DNA of 64,000 bases from Anas platyrhynchos (GCF_047663525.1 NC_092588.1:44646001-44710000), one strand, 5' to 3'; positions 26,501-39,193 are shown, numbered from the stretch's first letter. Numbers and translations are program-made. Notes: generated by a model not told the origin, from the sequence alone.

Positions 26501-27956
26501 CTGGGAACAAGTAGTAACTTTTTTTTTTTTCTCTAGAAATACAAATGTCAATTAAATTTCTTTAGAGCAGTAACACACTATGCTGCTGCTCTGGGCAGAA
26601 GTCTGTAATAGGCCTGTCTGTTCTTAACTTTGTGCTGTCTGCATGGAATGCTATTGGGAGTAGGTGTTGTCAACAGTTAAGCTATGCTCCAAACTGGTCA
26701 CTCAAGTCTTTAGCTTAGTGTTCTCAGTCTTCACTATTTGTTCTTTTATAACAGTCTCTCGCTTCTGAGGGAATCATAGATGCTACTCTGTTTTATTGAC
26801 ATTTTGTAGCTATTGTGGCAGAAGTGGCTAAACCATTGTTCTCAGGACTTAAAAGTGCAGCTTTACAAGCTGGTGTGCTGCTACAGCCTCTCTTCCAATA
26901 TGTTGTGAGAGGGGCTGCAACATGAAAAAGAGACGTGACATTAAATCACTGGTCTGGTTGCCTTCTTTCAGGGCTCCCTTGGAGTAAGGGGCCTTGGAGT
27001 AGCTGCAAAACTACATAAGCAGATTGTTAGTCACTGGGCTCATAGTAAGTCAAGCCAGCCAGATGAGTCCTGCATGTAGGATCAGGTCTCTGGAGAGTTC
27101 AAGCTGTAGTTTCTAGAGTATTTAACAGACTTTGGGGTGCACTGCTTTAGCCTTGTGTGGGATAAACATAGTAGTTGAGGCATAGGCACCCTTACAGGTT
27201 AATGAACACAAAGATAAGGTATGTTCTTTGTGTTGAGTGATCTGCGACAAAGATAAGAAGAGCTTGGAGATTGACTTGGGACTGGGCTCTTCAACATGAG
27301 TGCATCTTGCTTGTTTGAGGATATAGAACTGGTGGTTGGAATTATGATTTGAGGAAGCTGCCAGAATTGCACTAAAAAGGTGTATTACTCTGGCATATTA
27401 ACATCTTGGAATACAGCTCTCCAAAAGTAGTGAGGTTAACCACCCATCTTTTGTGATACAGGTTTGCTTTCTCAATTTAAGCAGTATATTCTTCACAACC
27501 TGTGATTACTGTTGTCTGGGGATCACATTTAGTGTTTATTAATGGAGAAGGTTATTGCTTGTTGGAAACCCTGGTATAAGAATTGTATGACACAGTCAGC
27601 TTTCCTGAGCTGACTCTTCTGCAATGTAATTGAGCCAGGAAAAGAAGATGGACCCTTCTGTTTAATGAGCCTTGTCCCAATCATCTGATTCTTCTCCTGT
27701 CTCGTGGATCTTGTACTTACTTGATTAAATAAAAGGTACTGTGCAACATAAACCGTCAAGTACCACCAAGTATCACATGCCAATTCCTGTGTTAAACTGT
27801 GGAAAATGAATGATTAAAGTAAAGACTCTGGTGCTTCTTGTGTATTTGAATATTTGAGTATTTTGATGATGTTTTCATTTTGTTTAGAATCTTCAGCTTG
27901 ATGAAGAAGCCCAATACCAAAACGCAGTTCAAGAATCCTGTCATGTGAACTTTTAA
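20455..27956 (+). CDS. RNF138: RNF138, RING E3 ubiquitin ligase (7 coding exons)
   Basis: Joined exons: 20455-20561, 21348-21513, 23045-23160, 24881-24949, 25433-25538, 26368-26475 and 27888-27956. That is 741 bases, 246 residues; the human protein has 245. All junctions are GT..AG and in phase. The RING spans about residues 17-56 (CPVC, C-x-H-x2-C-x2-C, CPLC). A C2HC finger lies at 85-104, two C2H2 fingers at 160-181 and 190-216, and a ubiquitin-interacting motif at about 225-243. The start ATG has a strong context (cgccATGG) and aligns with the human start. In mammals RNF138 is recruited to DNA breaks, promotes end resection by acting on Ku and CtIP, and also acts with NLK on TCF/LEF. All zinc ligands are present, so the gene looks functional. 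Confidence 0.97.
21348..21513 (+). CDS. RNF138: RNF138 exon 2
   Basis: Completes the RING (F-C-R-K-C-F-L and H-C-P-L-C-R) and reaches the first half of the C2HC finger (C-R-C-C-E-K-Q). The acceptor is ttcaatttag, the donor GTAGAG, and the exon ends in phase 0. Confidence 0.95.
23045..23160 (+). CDS. RNF138: RNF138 exon 3
   Basis: Codes the rest of the C2HC finger (H-Y-K-T-C) and the conserved linker KKYQDEYGVSSIIPN. The acceptor is catttacag and the donor GTAATC. Confidence 0.95.
24580..24810. repeat. TA-rich microsatellite tract in RNF138 intron 3
   Basis: About 230 bases almost free of G and C, built from ATATAT, TATTACTA and AATAAATA units with imperfect periodicity. It is likely prone to length variation and may form cruciforms. 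Confidence 0.85.
24881..24949 (+). CDS. RNF138: RNF138 exon 4
   Basis: A 69-base exon coding a polar Ser/Asn-rich linker that is poorly conserved with mammals. Its length keeps the frame. The acceptor is tttcatataaag and the donor GTAGGC. Because 69 is a multiple of three, it could be skipped in frame. Confidence 0.88.
25433..25538 (+). CDS. RNF138: RNF138 exon 5
   Basis: Codes the first C2H2 finger: C-P-L-C-Q-E, then F-T-R-Q-R-L-L-D-H-C and the final His. The acceptor is tttgtttacag and the donor GTAAGT. Confidence 0.95.
26368..26475 (+). CDS. RNF138: RNF138 exon 6
   Basis: Codes the second C2H2 finger (C-P-I-C-V-S-L-P-W ... L-V-S-H-L-N-L-R-H) and F-D-Y-G-E-F-V. It is 108 bases in phase 0, the same as the RNF125 relic exon 5. 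Confidence 0.95.
27888..27956 (+). CDS. RNF138: RNF138 exon 7 and stop
   Basis: Codes the ubiquitin-interacting motif: N-L-Q-L-D-E-E-A-Q-Y-Q then A-V-Q-E-S. It ends ...CHVNF with TAA at 27954-27956. Confidence 0.95.
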   Translation, partial: NLQLDEEAQYQNAVQESCHVNF

Positions 27957-28032
27957 AGTATAGGCCCCCTTCATCCTACTGACTGAGAGAAAAAAAATGC
28001 ATTAATTTTGTTGGTAATCTGAAGCATATATT

Positions 28033-28038
28033 AATAAA
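28033..28038 (+). terminator. RNF138: Proximal poly(A) signal of RNF138
   Basis: AATAAA lies 77 bases after the stop codon. Use would give a very short 3' UTR. Whether it is used cannot be judged from the sequence. Confidence 0.4.
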
Positions 28039-30603
28039 AATAGAATCCAGTAACTAGTTTTCAGGCTTAATTTTTCCACGCCGATAAGGACTTTTCGTAA
28101 GTGATTTTACTAAAACTCAAACTAGACATTTTTACTGAGATCTGTCCCTGTGGAATTAGGGACCTTTTTGAAACATCTCACAGTTGTCATGATTGTCTTT
28201 AACTTTTACTACTCTGTTAATTACACAGTTTCTTATGTTAATGACAGATATTTTAACTGACCAGTAACAATTTGAAAACAGCATGTTGGAAAGCGATGCA
28301 AAGATGCTCTGTTGCACTGTTGAATTTTTTTTAAGTTCATTTTTCATCTACTAAGATAGCTGTGAGATAATAATTTTTTCTTCTTCCTGCCTAAGGACAA
28401 AGTTTTATTTGATGTTGTGGTTTGTTTTTTACCATTGCTATGTAAATGAAAATAATGCCAATGTAAGAAATCAGAATACTTGTTTTGCGTAGATCAGCAG
28501 TGCAGAGGAGGTTTCTTTCACTTTCACTGAGAAAGGATGATGCCATTGCCTGGGAATAATTACATATGTGTTTTCCCTTTTTGAGCATAACTAAAGTAGG
28601 ACACTTACTTAGTAAACTGGATGAAGAGTTTTCTCTGTACTCCCAACTATTCATGAAGACCATTCTCCTGATATATTGGGTTTGCTTCTGGCCTGCCTTT
28701 CTTGGGAGACTGTGTAAGTAGAGAACTAATCGGCTTCAGACCTACCAGTGCTCAGAAATTAACTTGTTTATTTTGGTAAAACTGATGAGAACTTCAACAC
28801 CTACTGCATCCAAAGACTTGAAAAAACAGTTGAGAAGAAAAGCTTCTTTTAAAATAATTACCAACATATTCCTATTCTAGATAACCATACCCCCAGCAAG
28901 ACAGTTATTAAAATCAGAGGAAAAAAATTACCTAGGCAATTTTGAATTTAAATAGAAAATCAATTTTTTTTAAATAATGTTCAGATATTTAATACTGATG
29001 GGAGGAATGGGAAATAAAGCTGCACAGATAACTTTTTTGAGATTCAGACAGAGAGAGTTCTGAATATGTACCTTTAGGACTGACTCTTCATGTTGCATTA
29101 CTATCATCCATTGGCAAACTGTTGTTCTTAATGCGTACTGCAAATGTGGTGAAGAGCATACCCAGTAATTTTTCTGGTCTAGTTAATGAGTTATATGTAA
29201 TAATATCAGTAGTGCAGCAGAAGTACAATCTGCTTCTTGTACCCTCTCTCCCATTTGCTCTCCAAGGTTTTGATTATTCTTTAAATACTAAAACATCTCT
29301 TATTCTGAAACTGTTAAGGTTGAAATGCCTCATTCTACAATGTAATGGGTTTCAAAACTGAACCCTAGTTATAGTATGTTGAGTGTTGGAATTAAAATGC
29401 TAATACACTGTAACTTGAAATTTCTATCTTCTATTTTCAAAAAGTCTAAAACATCACTGAAGGAATCAGCTGGCTAAAATATAGCTAAACCCAGCTATTT
29501 CAGAGCTATCTAAAAATTAACATCCCTTTTATAAAACATGAGTGGTATTTTTTTACTGGCTTGATATGATATTTTGACAAAAGGCCAGAATTCGAACTGG
29601 TGCTCCACCTTTCTTGTTTGCCTTCGTATTCCTATCTGAGTGTTCTCACTCTGTAAGCTCTAGTGCTTGTTCTGACCACATACTGTTTTGGTGTGGTTCA
29701 CTCCAAATGTGATCTAACTGAAAAGTTTTAGATTTTTTTTTCTCTCTTCCTCTATAAAGCTAGCTGTGAAATAGTGTCCTTAAACAGAAAGAAATTTCAA
29801 GGTAGCCTGATACTAAAGTTGTAATTTTTAAAGATAAAATGACCGTGGTGTTTGGTTTTTATTGCTGCATAAATGTTCTAAGGAATTTAATAGTTATATT
29901 AAACTTTTTTTAGATTCAGTGAAATATTTATCTGATCTGGCAAAAAATGCCTGTAGCCAATACAGATTCAGAACACCTCTTGGACACTGGAACTAGTTAT
30001 TTCTGTTACTTGAACATAACCTTGACAATTGCAAATATATTTACATCTACTTTAAAACTCTGGGAAACATGTTTTTCTATAGCAATAATTAGTTGTCACT
30101 CGGTGCATAGTTGCTGAAGTAGCATTTTGGTCATGTTTAAATGCTGAAAGACTCAAATGCACATTTTTAAGCACCAAAAGGCTACAAACACAATATAAAA
30201 AACTTGCAAACTGTTTATCCTCTTTATTTGTGTATACTAAGATCTGTACTGGTAGGCGTTGCCTTGCTTAATGTTTTATACTTCTAATATGAAGATATTG
30301 CATCCAGTACATTCACTAGGTAAGCGTTTAATGAAAATGAACGATCTAATTAAATATGCTGCTGCTGGTCATGATCTTTCTCACTGAAACTTAAAACGTG
30401 CACAAAAAAGCTGTGTATTTGTAATAGGTCATGCTTATACTCAGAACATAAAAAACCTTTACTGGGACATTGCTGTTGAACAATGTTTTTCATGTTCATG
30501 TTGCCTTGTGTATGGTTTCAATATGCTACATTATGTTGGAATTTTACCTTCTGTTTTTTTTCGATTAAAGTTATTTTATTTTCTATTTGTCTCTTTGTTG
30601 CAT

Positions 30604-30609
30604 AATAAA
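30604..30609 (+). terminator. RNF138: Distal poly(A) signal, probable RNF138 end
   Basis: AATAAA preceded by a T-rich stretch and followed within 40 bases by T/C-rich sequence (tcatttcctttggc). It is the last canonical signal before the intergenic CR1 copies. Confidence 0.5.
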
Positions 30610-31789
30610 GATGATCATTTCCTTTGGCACTACTTCTTCCTTTCCAGATGCTTTCTAAACTTCGGTTAATTGTCATTCGTATGCCTTCATAGTATGTTGC
30701 TTGAACTAATGAGTTTGGCCTTGGCTCATGATCCTCTCATGAGCTGACAAGCTACCTTAAATCACATCATAAGATATTTCCACGAAGCAAAAATGATGAT
30801 AGGTTGGACAAAACTGTTACTCATGCATCTTTTCCTCCCTCTCATATTAGTATGTTGCTGTCCCATGTGATGTTAACAGAAAAATAACCTCCTAAAAGAA
30901 GGAAAGATGTACGTAACACTTGGCACTGATAGCAAACCTTGTTATCTGAAAGTAGATTTACTGAAAAGAGTTAATGTTTTTCTGAGGAACGACTCGTTGA
31001 TAGGTTTGGGCTGGCTGACTTATTGGACCAGCTTGGTGGCATGCAGGTGGTTTATCCTTCTGCCCCTGTATTTTTGAGCAGAAAAACTCAGTTATTTTTT
31101 GTGTTTTTACATTCTAGGATCATACACATGATAAGATGGTTAAGACATTTGAATTAATATCTTATTTTGAATGATAGAATATGGCAAAATACATACCTTT
31201 TAGTTTTTATTAGTTTATTGTTCGTTCTTCTTAGAATGTAGTTTTGTGAGCTCTAAACAGATTATTGTACCACCTAAATCTGGTTATAAGCCCTTTGCTA
31301 GAGATTCCATTTAATTTTGTTTTACTGTAGCAAAGTATATTTCATTATGTAGAGAGAATGTACTCAGTGTGTTTAGTTCTCATTGGCAGCACGTTCATAA
31401 TAGGATAAGTGAGCTCTGTAGAACTCCTCCTTGTCCTGCTCTTGTCCTAAATCAGGACTTCATTCCTGAGGAGAGAAGGGATCAGTTGTGTACCCAGGTT
31501 GTCTTCTGGCAGGTCATCAGGGCTAGCATGTATTCTGTGCTTGGAAGGCATTTTTCAGTCCCCTCTTCAGATGTTAATTTTGAGACCAGTGATATTTGAA
31601 CACGAGTGTGCTATAAATATTTCTATAGTATTTTTTAATATCCTGTGTTTTATGCCGAAACACACGCATGAATTCATGGATCTTTAATGCACATGCTCTT
31701 TGCTGGGTCTTGCAAATACTATGCGCTTTGTGAAATGACACTAGAACCTGCAGCCAAAGTTGTTTCATTGCAGACAAGCAGAGCTACAA

Positions 31790-32572
31790 GGATATCTTGC
31801 AATAGGAATCTCAAAGTTCAACAAGCAGAGGTGTAAAGTCCTGCACCTGTGGGGGAAACCATCCCTTGTACATATAAAGGCTGCAGCCACCAACCTTGAA
31901 AACACTTTGCTCAAAAAGATCTGGGATTTCTGGTGAACACCAAGTTGAACAGGAGCCAGCAATGCGCCCTTGCAGCAAAGAAGGCTGACAGTATCCTGAG
32001 CCGCATCAGGCAACGCCTTGCCAGCGGGCTGAGGGACGTGATCCTTCCCTTCTCGGCACTGGTGAGGCCACACCGGGAGCACTTCGTCCAGTTCTGGGCT
32101 CCCCAGCACAAGACACAGACATACTGGAAAGTCCAACAAAGGTCTGTGAAGGTGCTGAAGGGCCTGGAGCACTTCTGTGTGGAAAGGCTGGGAAAGCTGG
32201 GTGGGACTGCTCAGCCTGGAGAAGAGGAGGCTCAGGGGGAAGCCTCCCCCCTAAGTGTCTTATCAGTGTCTGTAAATACCTTAACGGAGGTGCCAAGAGG
32301 ACAGAGGCTCTGTTCAGCGGTGCCCAGCACCAGGACAAGAGGCCATGGGCACAAACTGGCCCACAGGAGGCTCCCTCTGAACACCAGGCAGCACTACTTT
32401 ATGTGTGGGTGATGGAGCACTGGCACAGGTTACCCAGAGAGGCTGTGGATCTCCCTCCTTGGAGATCATCCAAAGCCACCTGGACATGGGCCTGGGCACC
32501 CTGCTCTGGGTGGCCCTGCCCAGACCAGGTGACCTCCAGAGGTCCCCTCCAGCCTCTGCCATCTCTGTGGAA
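31790..32572 (+). repeat. CR1 LINE, long fragment with ORF2 C-terminal remnant
   Basis: The longest CR1 copy in the window, about 780 bases, plus orientation. A remnant open frame at 31933-32412 shows CR1 ORF2 C-terminal features (S-I-L-S-R-I-R-Q-R-L, then V-Q-F-W-A-P-Q). The conserved 3' part runs to 'gtgacctccagaggtcccct'. The terminal octamers are degraded. It is 5' truncated and cannot be autonomous. Confidence 0.9.
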
Positions 32573-33732
32573 AGCATCTTCAAGGTTCTAGCAATGAAAG
32601 GACAGAAACGCTATATAGTTTTTTCTCAGTATGGAACACATTTAAACTCACTTTTAAAAAGCTCTTAGATGTCCTGTTATATGTATAATTGAATATATGT
32701 AGAAGATAAAATTCAGGGCCTCTACTATAAAAAGGCTTTGCAATAGCATTAAAATTGCCACTTCCCAGTGAATTACCAGGCTCTGGTTGAAATTTTTTTC
32801 CCCTCGTGCATGAAGTAAGCTTGGAGTGTTACTGTGCTTAAACTGTAAGGCTGCTTTGGAAAGGGCCACTCTTTACCTCTTCATTTTCCCTCCCCAAGCA
32901 GCATTGTTCTGTCTGTAACACTTCCCCCCCCACACACACTCCCTTTTCCCAGTCCTATAACATTGTTTCTGTGGACAGGAAAGAGCTTTAAAAAAAAATA
33001 AAATTAAAATAAATATTCATGTGTTTACTCCCCACCCCCTAAGACGTTAGGAGATTGAAAGAAAAAAAAAATCATCACTGTTAAATGCATTCCACCTAAT
33101 TCCATTTTAAATCTTTGTAGGAAATTGTATACATTCAAGATGCGTTTCTCAACTCCATGAAGCTGCAGGTCATTGCCCAGGGCTTAGTGACAAAATACTG
33201 TTCTTATGAATTTGCTTAAACTTGTGGGAACACTTAGTCACTGGGAAAAGCATTCCTCACTATTACTTTATATTCTCTTTCTGTGCTCTTGGATGTCTCT
33301 CTCTCTCTTTTACTCCCTTGTGTCTTTCCCTGCAGCAACTCTCTGAAGTTTTCCCCATGTCAGTATTCCTCCCACTCTCCTTTCTGTCTCTTAAAGTAAT
33401 CAACAATTAAATAGCTAAGATTATATTACTTAGCTACTGAGCGTTGTCTCATATTCTGTATACTTTCTAAGTACCTGTGGCTCTACCCTCATTATCCTGG
33501 GGCTGATGTCTGCCTCAGGGGTAAATAGAGTATCTAGCAAACTCGACATCAATACCTCCCAGAGTTAGCCTGCTACGTTTACTGCTACGGCTGGAGCTTT
33601 TATTTCTCAAAATGTGTTTGCAGTTTGAAAGACTCAGAAAGTCTTACTAGTCAGATTTGATATTCAAAGTTGTCGATCCTGTCCCCTCATCATGCTAAAA
33701 GTATTTGCTTTGTTGTTCTCCTTGGGGGGCCA

Positions 33733-33925
33733 GTTTGTGCCCATGGCCTCTTGTCCTGGCACTAGGCACCACTGAACAGAGCCTGGCTCCGTCCTCTTGG
33801 CACCTTCCTTCACATATTTAGAGACACTGATGAGCTCCCCCTGGGCCTCCTCTTCTCCAGGCTGAGCACTTCCAGCCTCTCTTCACAGGAGAGGTGCTCC
33901 AAGCCCTTCACCAGGCCCTTCTCCA
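33733..33925 (-). repeat. CR1 LINE fragment, minus orientation
   Basis: Reverse complement of the conserved CR1 region ('gcccatggcctcttgtcctg', then 'ctccaggctgagcacttcca'). It is truncated on both sides. Confidence 0.88.
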
Positions 33926-35067
33926 GGGTAGCTGTTGAAGCTGCAGTGCCACAGAAGGTGCAATTTATGTGCCGCCTCAGTTGTGAGACTGTTCAAACTT
34001 CAATAGTTTCTTTTATGAATTTTTCTTCTTTCATATTTCAAGCCACAAGAGGGCACTGAATATTTTTGAGTTGTCTCTGAGTAAGTGTAGGATTTAACGA
34101 TGCTAATTCACTAAGTAGCTGTACTCCTCGACACTTTTAGATAAATTTCTATCCAGACATTTCATAAAACATAATAAATCTTTTACACGTTTTAGGGGTT
34201 GAGAGGCTTTCTGTAGATTGGAATGATTCCACTAATAATATTTCTAATTTACTTGAAATCCTGCAACTCATAAAGTGTGTTTCATCACCTGGACAAGTAA
34301 GCTGTGCTCACCCAGGACAGTGCCCTGGGAAGAACTGAGTGCTCCCCAGGTGACGAGTGGACACAGAAAGTAGCGTGGTCATGCAAGCTCTTCCCTTGCA
34401 AGTCCCCTCCTTCCCCGAATGCCTTTTTTAGAGGTGTTTAAAATGAAAGCGTTGTAGTAGTGCAGCCAGGAATCACAAGGGGGCATCTGAGGACTGTTGC
34501 TTTCTGTGCTAATGAGCAATATCGCTGATTTTTGACTCCTTGCTTTATGAAACTGCACCCATGCCATCGACCTCGCCCATCACACCTGGGCTGAGCTGCT
34601 CACAGCTGCTGCGGTGGCCAGGTGCAGGGAGGCTTTGATACCCCCTTGTACTACTTGGGCCTGGTAAGCTGCTCTCTGCCTGTACGCTCAATAGTTTGGG
34701 GTTGCCACAGGCCTCCGGAGTGAAGAGAAAAATTCTCCCAGCCACGTCTCACAGTCTGCCATCTGAAAGAGAGCAAAATATCCCTGGAGTGGTCTCCCCG
34801 AGTGGCGTGATGTTTCGTGGCCAGCTCCAGCCACTGTAGGGCTGCACGCCACTCACTGTTTGCTTTGCATGGTAACATCATTTGTGCTTACCTTAAAACA
34901 CACGTGTGTGAAAACATGTCAGATGTGGCTCATGAAATGGTGTACACCCGAGCTTCATCTGGGTGCTTTTTAGTGTTCCTCTCTAATTCCCCTATAGCTA
35001 AGTAGTGGGAGGAATCTGAAGGTTTGTTTCATGTTCTCGGTAACTCTTAATGAAAGCAAACATTGTA

Positions 35068-35252
35068 TTTCATAGAATCATAGGAAGGTTTGGGTCAGAA
35101 GGGGCCTTAAAGACCACCTGGTTTCAATCCCCTGCCATGAGCAGGGACACCACTCACCAGACCAGGCTGCCCAAAGCCCCATCCAGCCTGGCCTTGAACA
35201 CCTCCAGGGATGGGGCACCCACAGCTTCTCTGGGCAGCCTGTGCCAGGTTTG
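35068..35252 (-). repeat. CR1 LINE fragment with 3' tail, minus orientation
   Basis: It starts with the reverse-complemented tail (catagaatcataggaaggtt). The conserved 'ctgcccaaagccccatccag' and 'gaacacctccagggatgggg' stretches follow. Confidence 0.92.
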
Positions 35253-37619
35253 CTCCCCTGCAAGAAGACAGAAAACCTGTATTTGGTATCTGTTGTAATT
35301 TTCACTTTCTTACATTTATTTCCATTAGACACCTGCTGGGTTTGTAGACATCGGAGTTTCTTAACTCGAAATACTTACGTCTTCAACTTGAAACATTTTG
35401 GATTTGGATGAAGGTCTCTTATCTTGCAGGTTTATCTGACAGCCCTTATCTTTATTGGTACTTGTGCCTCATCAGCCAAGGAGATAGCTTTTCAGTGTTA
35501 TCCCCTTTCATGAGTTTAAGTGAAAAAATGAAGCTAATTTGTGCGAGATAACACGGGAAGTTTGAGATGGGGCAAGGAACAATCTGCTATCTGAAGGTAA
35601 TAGACCATTTGAATATCCTGCTCTTTAACAATAGCTCTACAAGCACTGCTAAATGCTCTACAAGCCAGCAATTTTTAAGATAACTTAATTAATTCATATC
35701 ACTTAAGTTCACATTGAAACCCACAGTCAGTCAAGTTTCACCCAAATGTCAACAAGCAGCCATGAATCACAGTTGTTCACTGAGCAGTATACTGATAGCA
35801 AAATTATCAAAGCATCTGTGCTGAAACACAGATCAACAAAACTAACCAAGTATAAAACGGCCTATCAAAAATGCTCGAAAATATCTGTCCATCTAGAGGT
35901 GTTTTTTATTGTTTTTATGGTTCTTTGTAGTTAGCTGAGATTGCATTTGGAAATTAAGTTCCTTCGGCTTTATAAATAGCACCTGCAAGCAAAATAGGAC
36001 TTTTTATAGCTCTCCTGTACTTCACTTATTTTTTTTCCAGTATGTCCACCATCATTACTGTCTGTTCCTGGGTCCTTATCCCCAGATACAGCTTTACTAA
36101 GCAGTCTAAAGCAGGTGCAGCTTTCCATCTGCACTGGGCAAACAACGCCTGGTGAATGTTCCTTATTCTGCAACAAGGCAGCAGGATAAGGACTGCAGGA
36201 TTACCATTACTACCTGTGGTTCAATAGTGCCCACCTGTGATGGTGCTGCCCTGCAGACACCAGGAGACACTGCCTGTCCAAGGGAATGTGCAGCTTGCTC
36301 TGTGATGATGCCCATCTGCCTGCTGATAGAGATCCAAGAGGTCACTGCAGGACTTCTGCAGCAACCTCCACATTGATTTCTGATGTCTTTCCTTGTCACT
36401 GCTTGTACTGTCAGCACAGGAGCATGTGGGTCTATGGGGCAAAATCTAATTGACTAGAACCAACCAGCTAAAGACCTTGTCATTCTGTTTTCTTTGTCTT
36501 CCTCAAATACAGAGCTTCTAGTCAGTGTACACTACCTGCAGATTAAAATGGGATGGAAACAACATCCTTTGAATCCACAGTTCCCCAACTGTGTCAAGAA
36601 AGGATATGTGTTACTTTTGGCTGTTATATGTCCTGGTAATTGTAGAAGAAATTCATAATGTAAGACTGCCATTCCTCTTATATATCTGAAAACTCACACC
36701 GCCTATTCAAATAAGTTTCACTATCCCTCATTAATTCATCTGAGTAATACTCAGTTGCTTCCTACTGTGGACCTCGGTCTTAGAAGTATGATACGGCACA
36801 TAGTGCTTTTCATCTTTAAAGTAAAATACAGAGTCATGTAGCAAAACCCTTATGTAAAATAAGGGGTAGGTATATTGCCTGAACACAGGAAGTCAATGAT
36901 AAAGCAAGGTGTTTGTCATTGTAAAGAACATGGTCACAAAAGTAGATAAGCTCCACAGAAAAGATTTTGCCAATTAGATTAAAAACCAACAACAAACAAA
37001 CAAACAAAAACTTCATGAAGACTTCCCACTTATTACCATTGTCTCAGCATGTATTAAAAATCCATTAAAAAGCGTGTATTAAAAATCCATTTAGCTACTT
37101 TACATTGTCAGAACTTTTGACTTAGAAATCCACACACTCTGTTGTTCATCTATTGTTTATCTATTGTGTCTTGTTTTATTATGCTAGATAACTGGTTGAA
37201 AATCTGAATGAACTGTAAGAAAAACATATATATGGGCTGTATAACAATGCAGGGTTAGCTGCACTGGTTAACTGTGTGCAATGGTTCACTTTGTGCCTTC
37301 TCTCTTTCATGTTATCATATGCCAACTCCAACACTTTGTAGTGTTTTCTTTGGGTAGCACACTTTTTATCCAGCCCTCCAAGCAGATTCATCATGACATA
37401 GAGGTTTATTGAGCCCTTCTTCGTGACCGGAAAATCATCCTTGCATCTCCTATTGTAAAGAGGTTGGTGTCAGGTCTCGGTGCTGGCTGATGCATCTTAC
37501 AGGTGGGGATGTGGGAACAGAAAGCAGACTGTCTTGATTAGTTACATATAGGAGGGACCAAAGAAGTAGAAAAACAGTCTTCTAGGCTTTTTTCCAACAC
37601 TGTGACCAAACCAAAAACT

Positions 37620-37620
<1 letters not shown>

Positions 37621-37659
<39 letters not shown>

Positions 37660-38130
37660 CATTGCAAGGCATCTATAAGGTACTATAATCAAGGAGTAAT
37701 GGCGGTAGTCTTTTACTTTGGATCAGAAGTGTATTTTTTTAAACAAGTATCATAACCATCCTCACTTACCATACTTTAGTTCACATCACAAAGCAGTGTA
37801 GGAGCATACAAACTGAATTCCTTTGGTCTGAAACTAAACCAGAATATGTGCTTCAAATCCTTGCTTAATACAGTCCAGTTGCCACCACTGAATTGCAATC
37901 CTTGAGATCAGATCAGAGCTCGGCTGGAGTAAAACCCTTTGAAATGTGTACAGCATAGATGCCAGGTTCTTAGCACCAAATCCTTCGATTTAGAAATCTG
38001 TTCCAGTTGATTCAAAGTGGTTGTTACTATAGCCATAGCCAGTATAACCCACAGAGCCTCCAAAAGGAGAATTACTGGCTTCACCCAGCAGCTGCAGAAG
38101 GCAGCAGGCAGAATTCAAGGACTGCTGAAC
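37621..38130 (-). pseudogene. Possible 5'-truncated retrocopy of an unidentified gene
   Basis: Read on the minus strand, an open stretch rich in Gly, Tyr, Ser and Asn (including GYTGYGYSNNHFES) ends at TAA (37990-37992 on plus). About 335 bases without other features follow, then 35 A residues (plus-strand T run 37621-37655). This order (coding end, UTR-like stretch, poly(A)) is that of a processed retrocopy. I do not recognise the parent. There is no AATAAA near the tail, and I could not define target-site duplications. A chance open frame beside a homopolymer is quite possible. Confidence 0.22.
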
Positions 38131-39033
38131 TTGAAAAAAAAAAAAAAAAAAAAAGGCTTTTTAGCCTTCCAGGTACTACTGATCTGATAACAACTGATAA
38201 CAACTGACAGTGTCATTGTTGATGGCTAGAGAACTACAATGTTTAGTATTAATTTTGTAGAAAAAAAAAAGCTAATCCTGTAAGAACAATGATATCAACA
38301 ACTGCTGCTTCCCAGTGAATCAACAGTGTAATAAGCATGGATCTGGGCAGCTAAAAACTGGCTTGGCTTGGCAATTGCTTACCATCAACTAGTTGTTTCT
38401 TATCAGTTCTGATACTAGTGATGCTAGTATGAGAAATCTTTATATAATCATGTGAAATTCTTTTTTTTTTTTTTTTTTTTTTTCCATTTACATTACAAAA
38501 TCTAAATGCCATTTTAGTTTTCATGAAATTCTAGCCAGATAGCTGTTCTGGGAAAATAAACAGCTAGCCAAGCTGATCATACAATAACTACAAGTACCTG
38601 AAATTTAAGCATAAGAAGGAACTTAAGTGGCAATTTCAGCCCTCCCTGTCAGTTAGTAGAGAGGAGAGAAGAATGAAGTTGGAATAAGCTAAAACTGCAA
38701 GCGGTGACAATGGTGATAGTACAATAGCTATAGTAACATTAAAAATATATATATTAATTTGTAAGGAATTTTTACATAAAGACAGGAGAATGTCACCACC
38801 TGATTTACTGACAAGTACAGTGTCTCACATTTATCAACAATAGAAACAGCATTTCCTTTTCTGAAAGCAAGATTCTGAAACCATGTTACTGGCAGATTAT
38901 TTTACTTGCACACATTTACCATTTTCACTTTCTGTCACAAACCACATAATTCATACATTAAAGCTTTCCCTGCCAAGTGTCTTACTAGCTTTTAGCTTTT
39001 CTGAGTGTTTTAGTGCCAGCTTTATTCAGACAT

Positions 39034-39193
39034 GTAATGGTGGGAAGGCACCTCTGGAGATCGCCTTGACCCCCCCGCTCAAAGCAGGGTCACCTACAGC
39101 AGGATGCTCAGGGCTGTGGCCATCTGGGTCTTGAATATCTTCAAGGATGGAGGCTCTGCAACCTCTCTTGGCAGCTTGTTCCAGTGTTTGATA
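39034..39193 (-). repeat. Old CR1 LINE fragment, minus orientation
   Basis: A diverged CR1 3' region: 'ggaaggcacctctggagatc', then 'gctgtggccatctgggtctt', 'cttcaaggatggaggctctg' and 'agcttgttccagtg'. It lies 250 bases upstream of the MEP1B promoter motifs. Confidence 0.82.

Larger units (their letters stand above)
20562..27887 (+). other. RNF138: RNF138 introns
   Basis: Six introns: 20562-21347, 21514-23044, 23161-24880, 24950-25432, 25539-26367 and 26476-27887. They are AT-rich with T-runs near acceptors and no CR1 copy that I can recognise. Intron 3 holds the TA-rich tract at 24580-24810. I see no nested gene. Confidence 0.85.
27957..30630 (+). other. RNF138: RNF138 3' UTR (inferred extent)
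   Basis: No repeat or new gene interrupts this AT-rich stretch after the stop. AATAAA occurs at 28033-28038 (about 80 bases past the stop), 29013-29018 and 30604-30609. A long 3' UTR with alternative ends is therefore likely. The exact cleavage sites cannot be seen. Confidence 0.6.

Noticed and set aside
31933-32412. 159-codon open frame
   Set aside because: Remnant of CR1 ORF2 in a truncated element, not a host gene.
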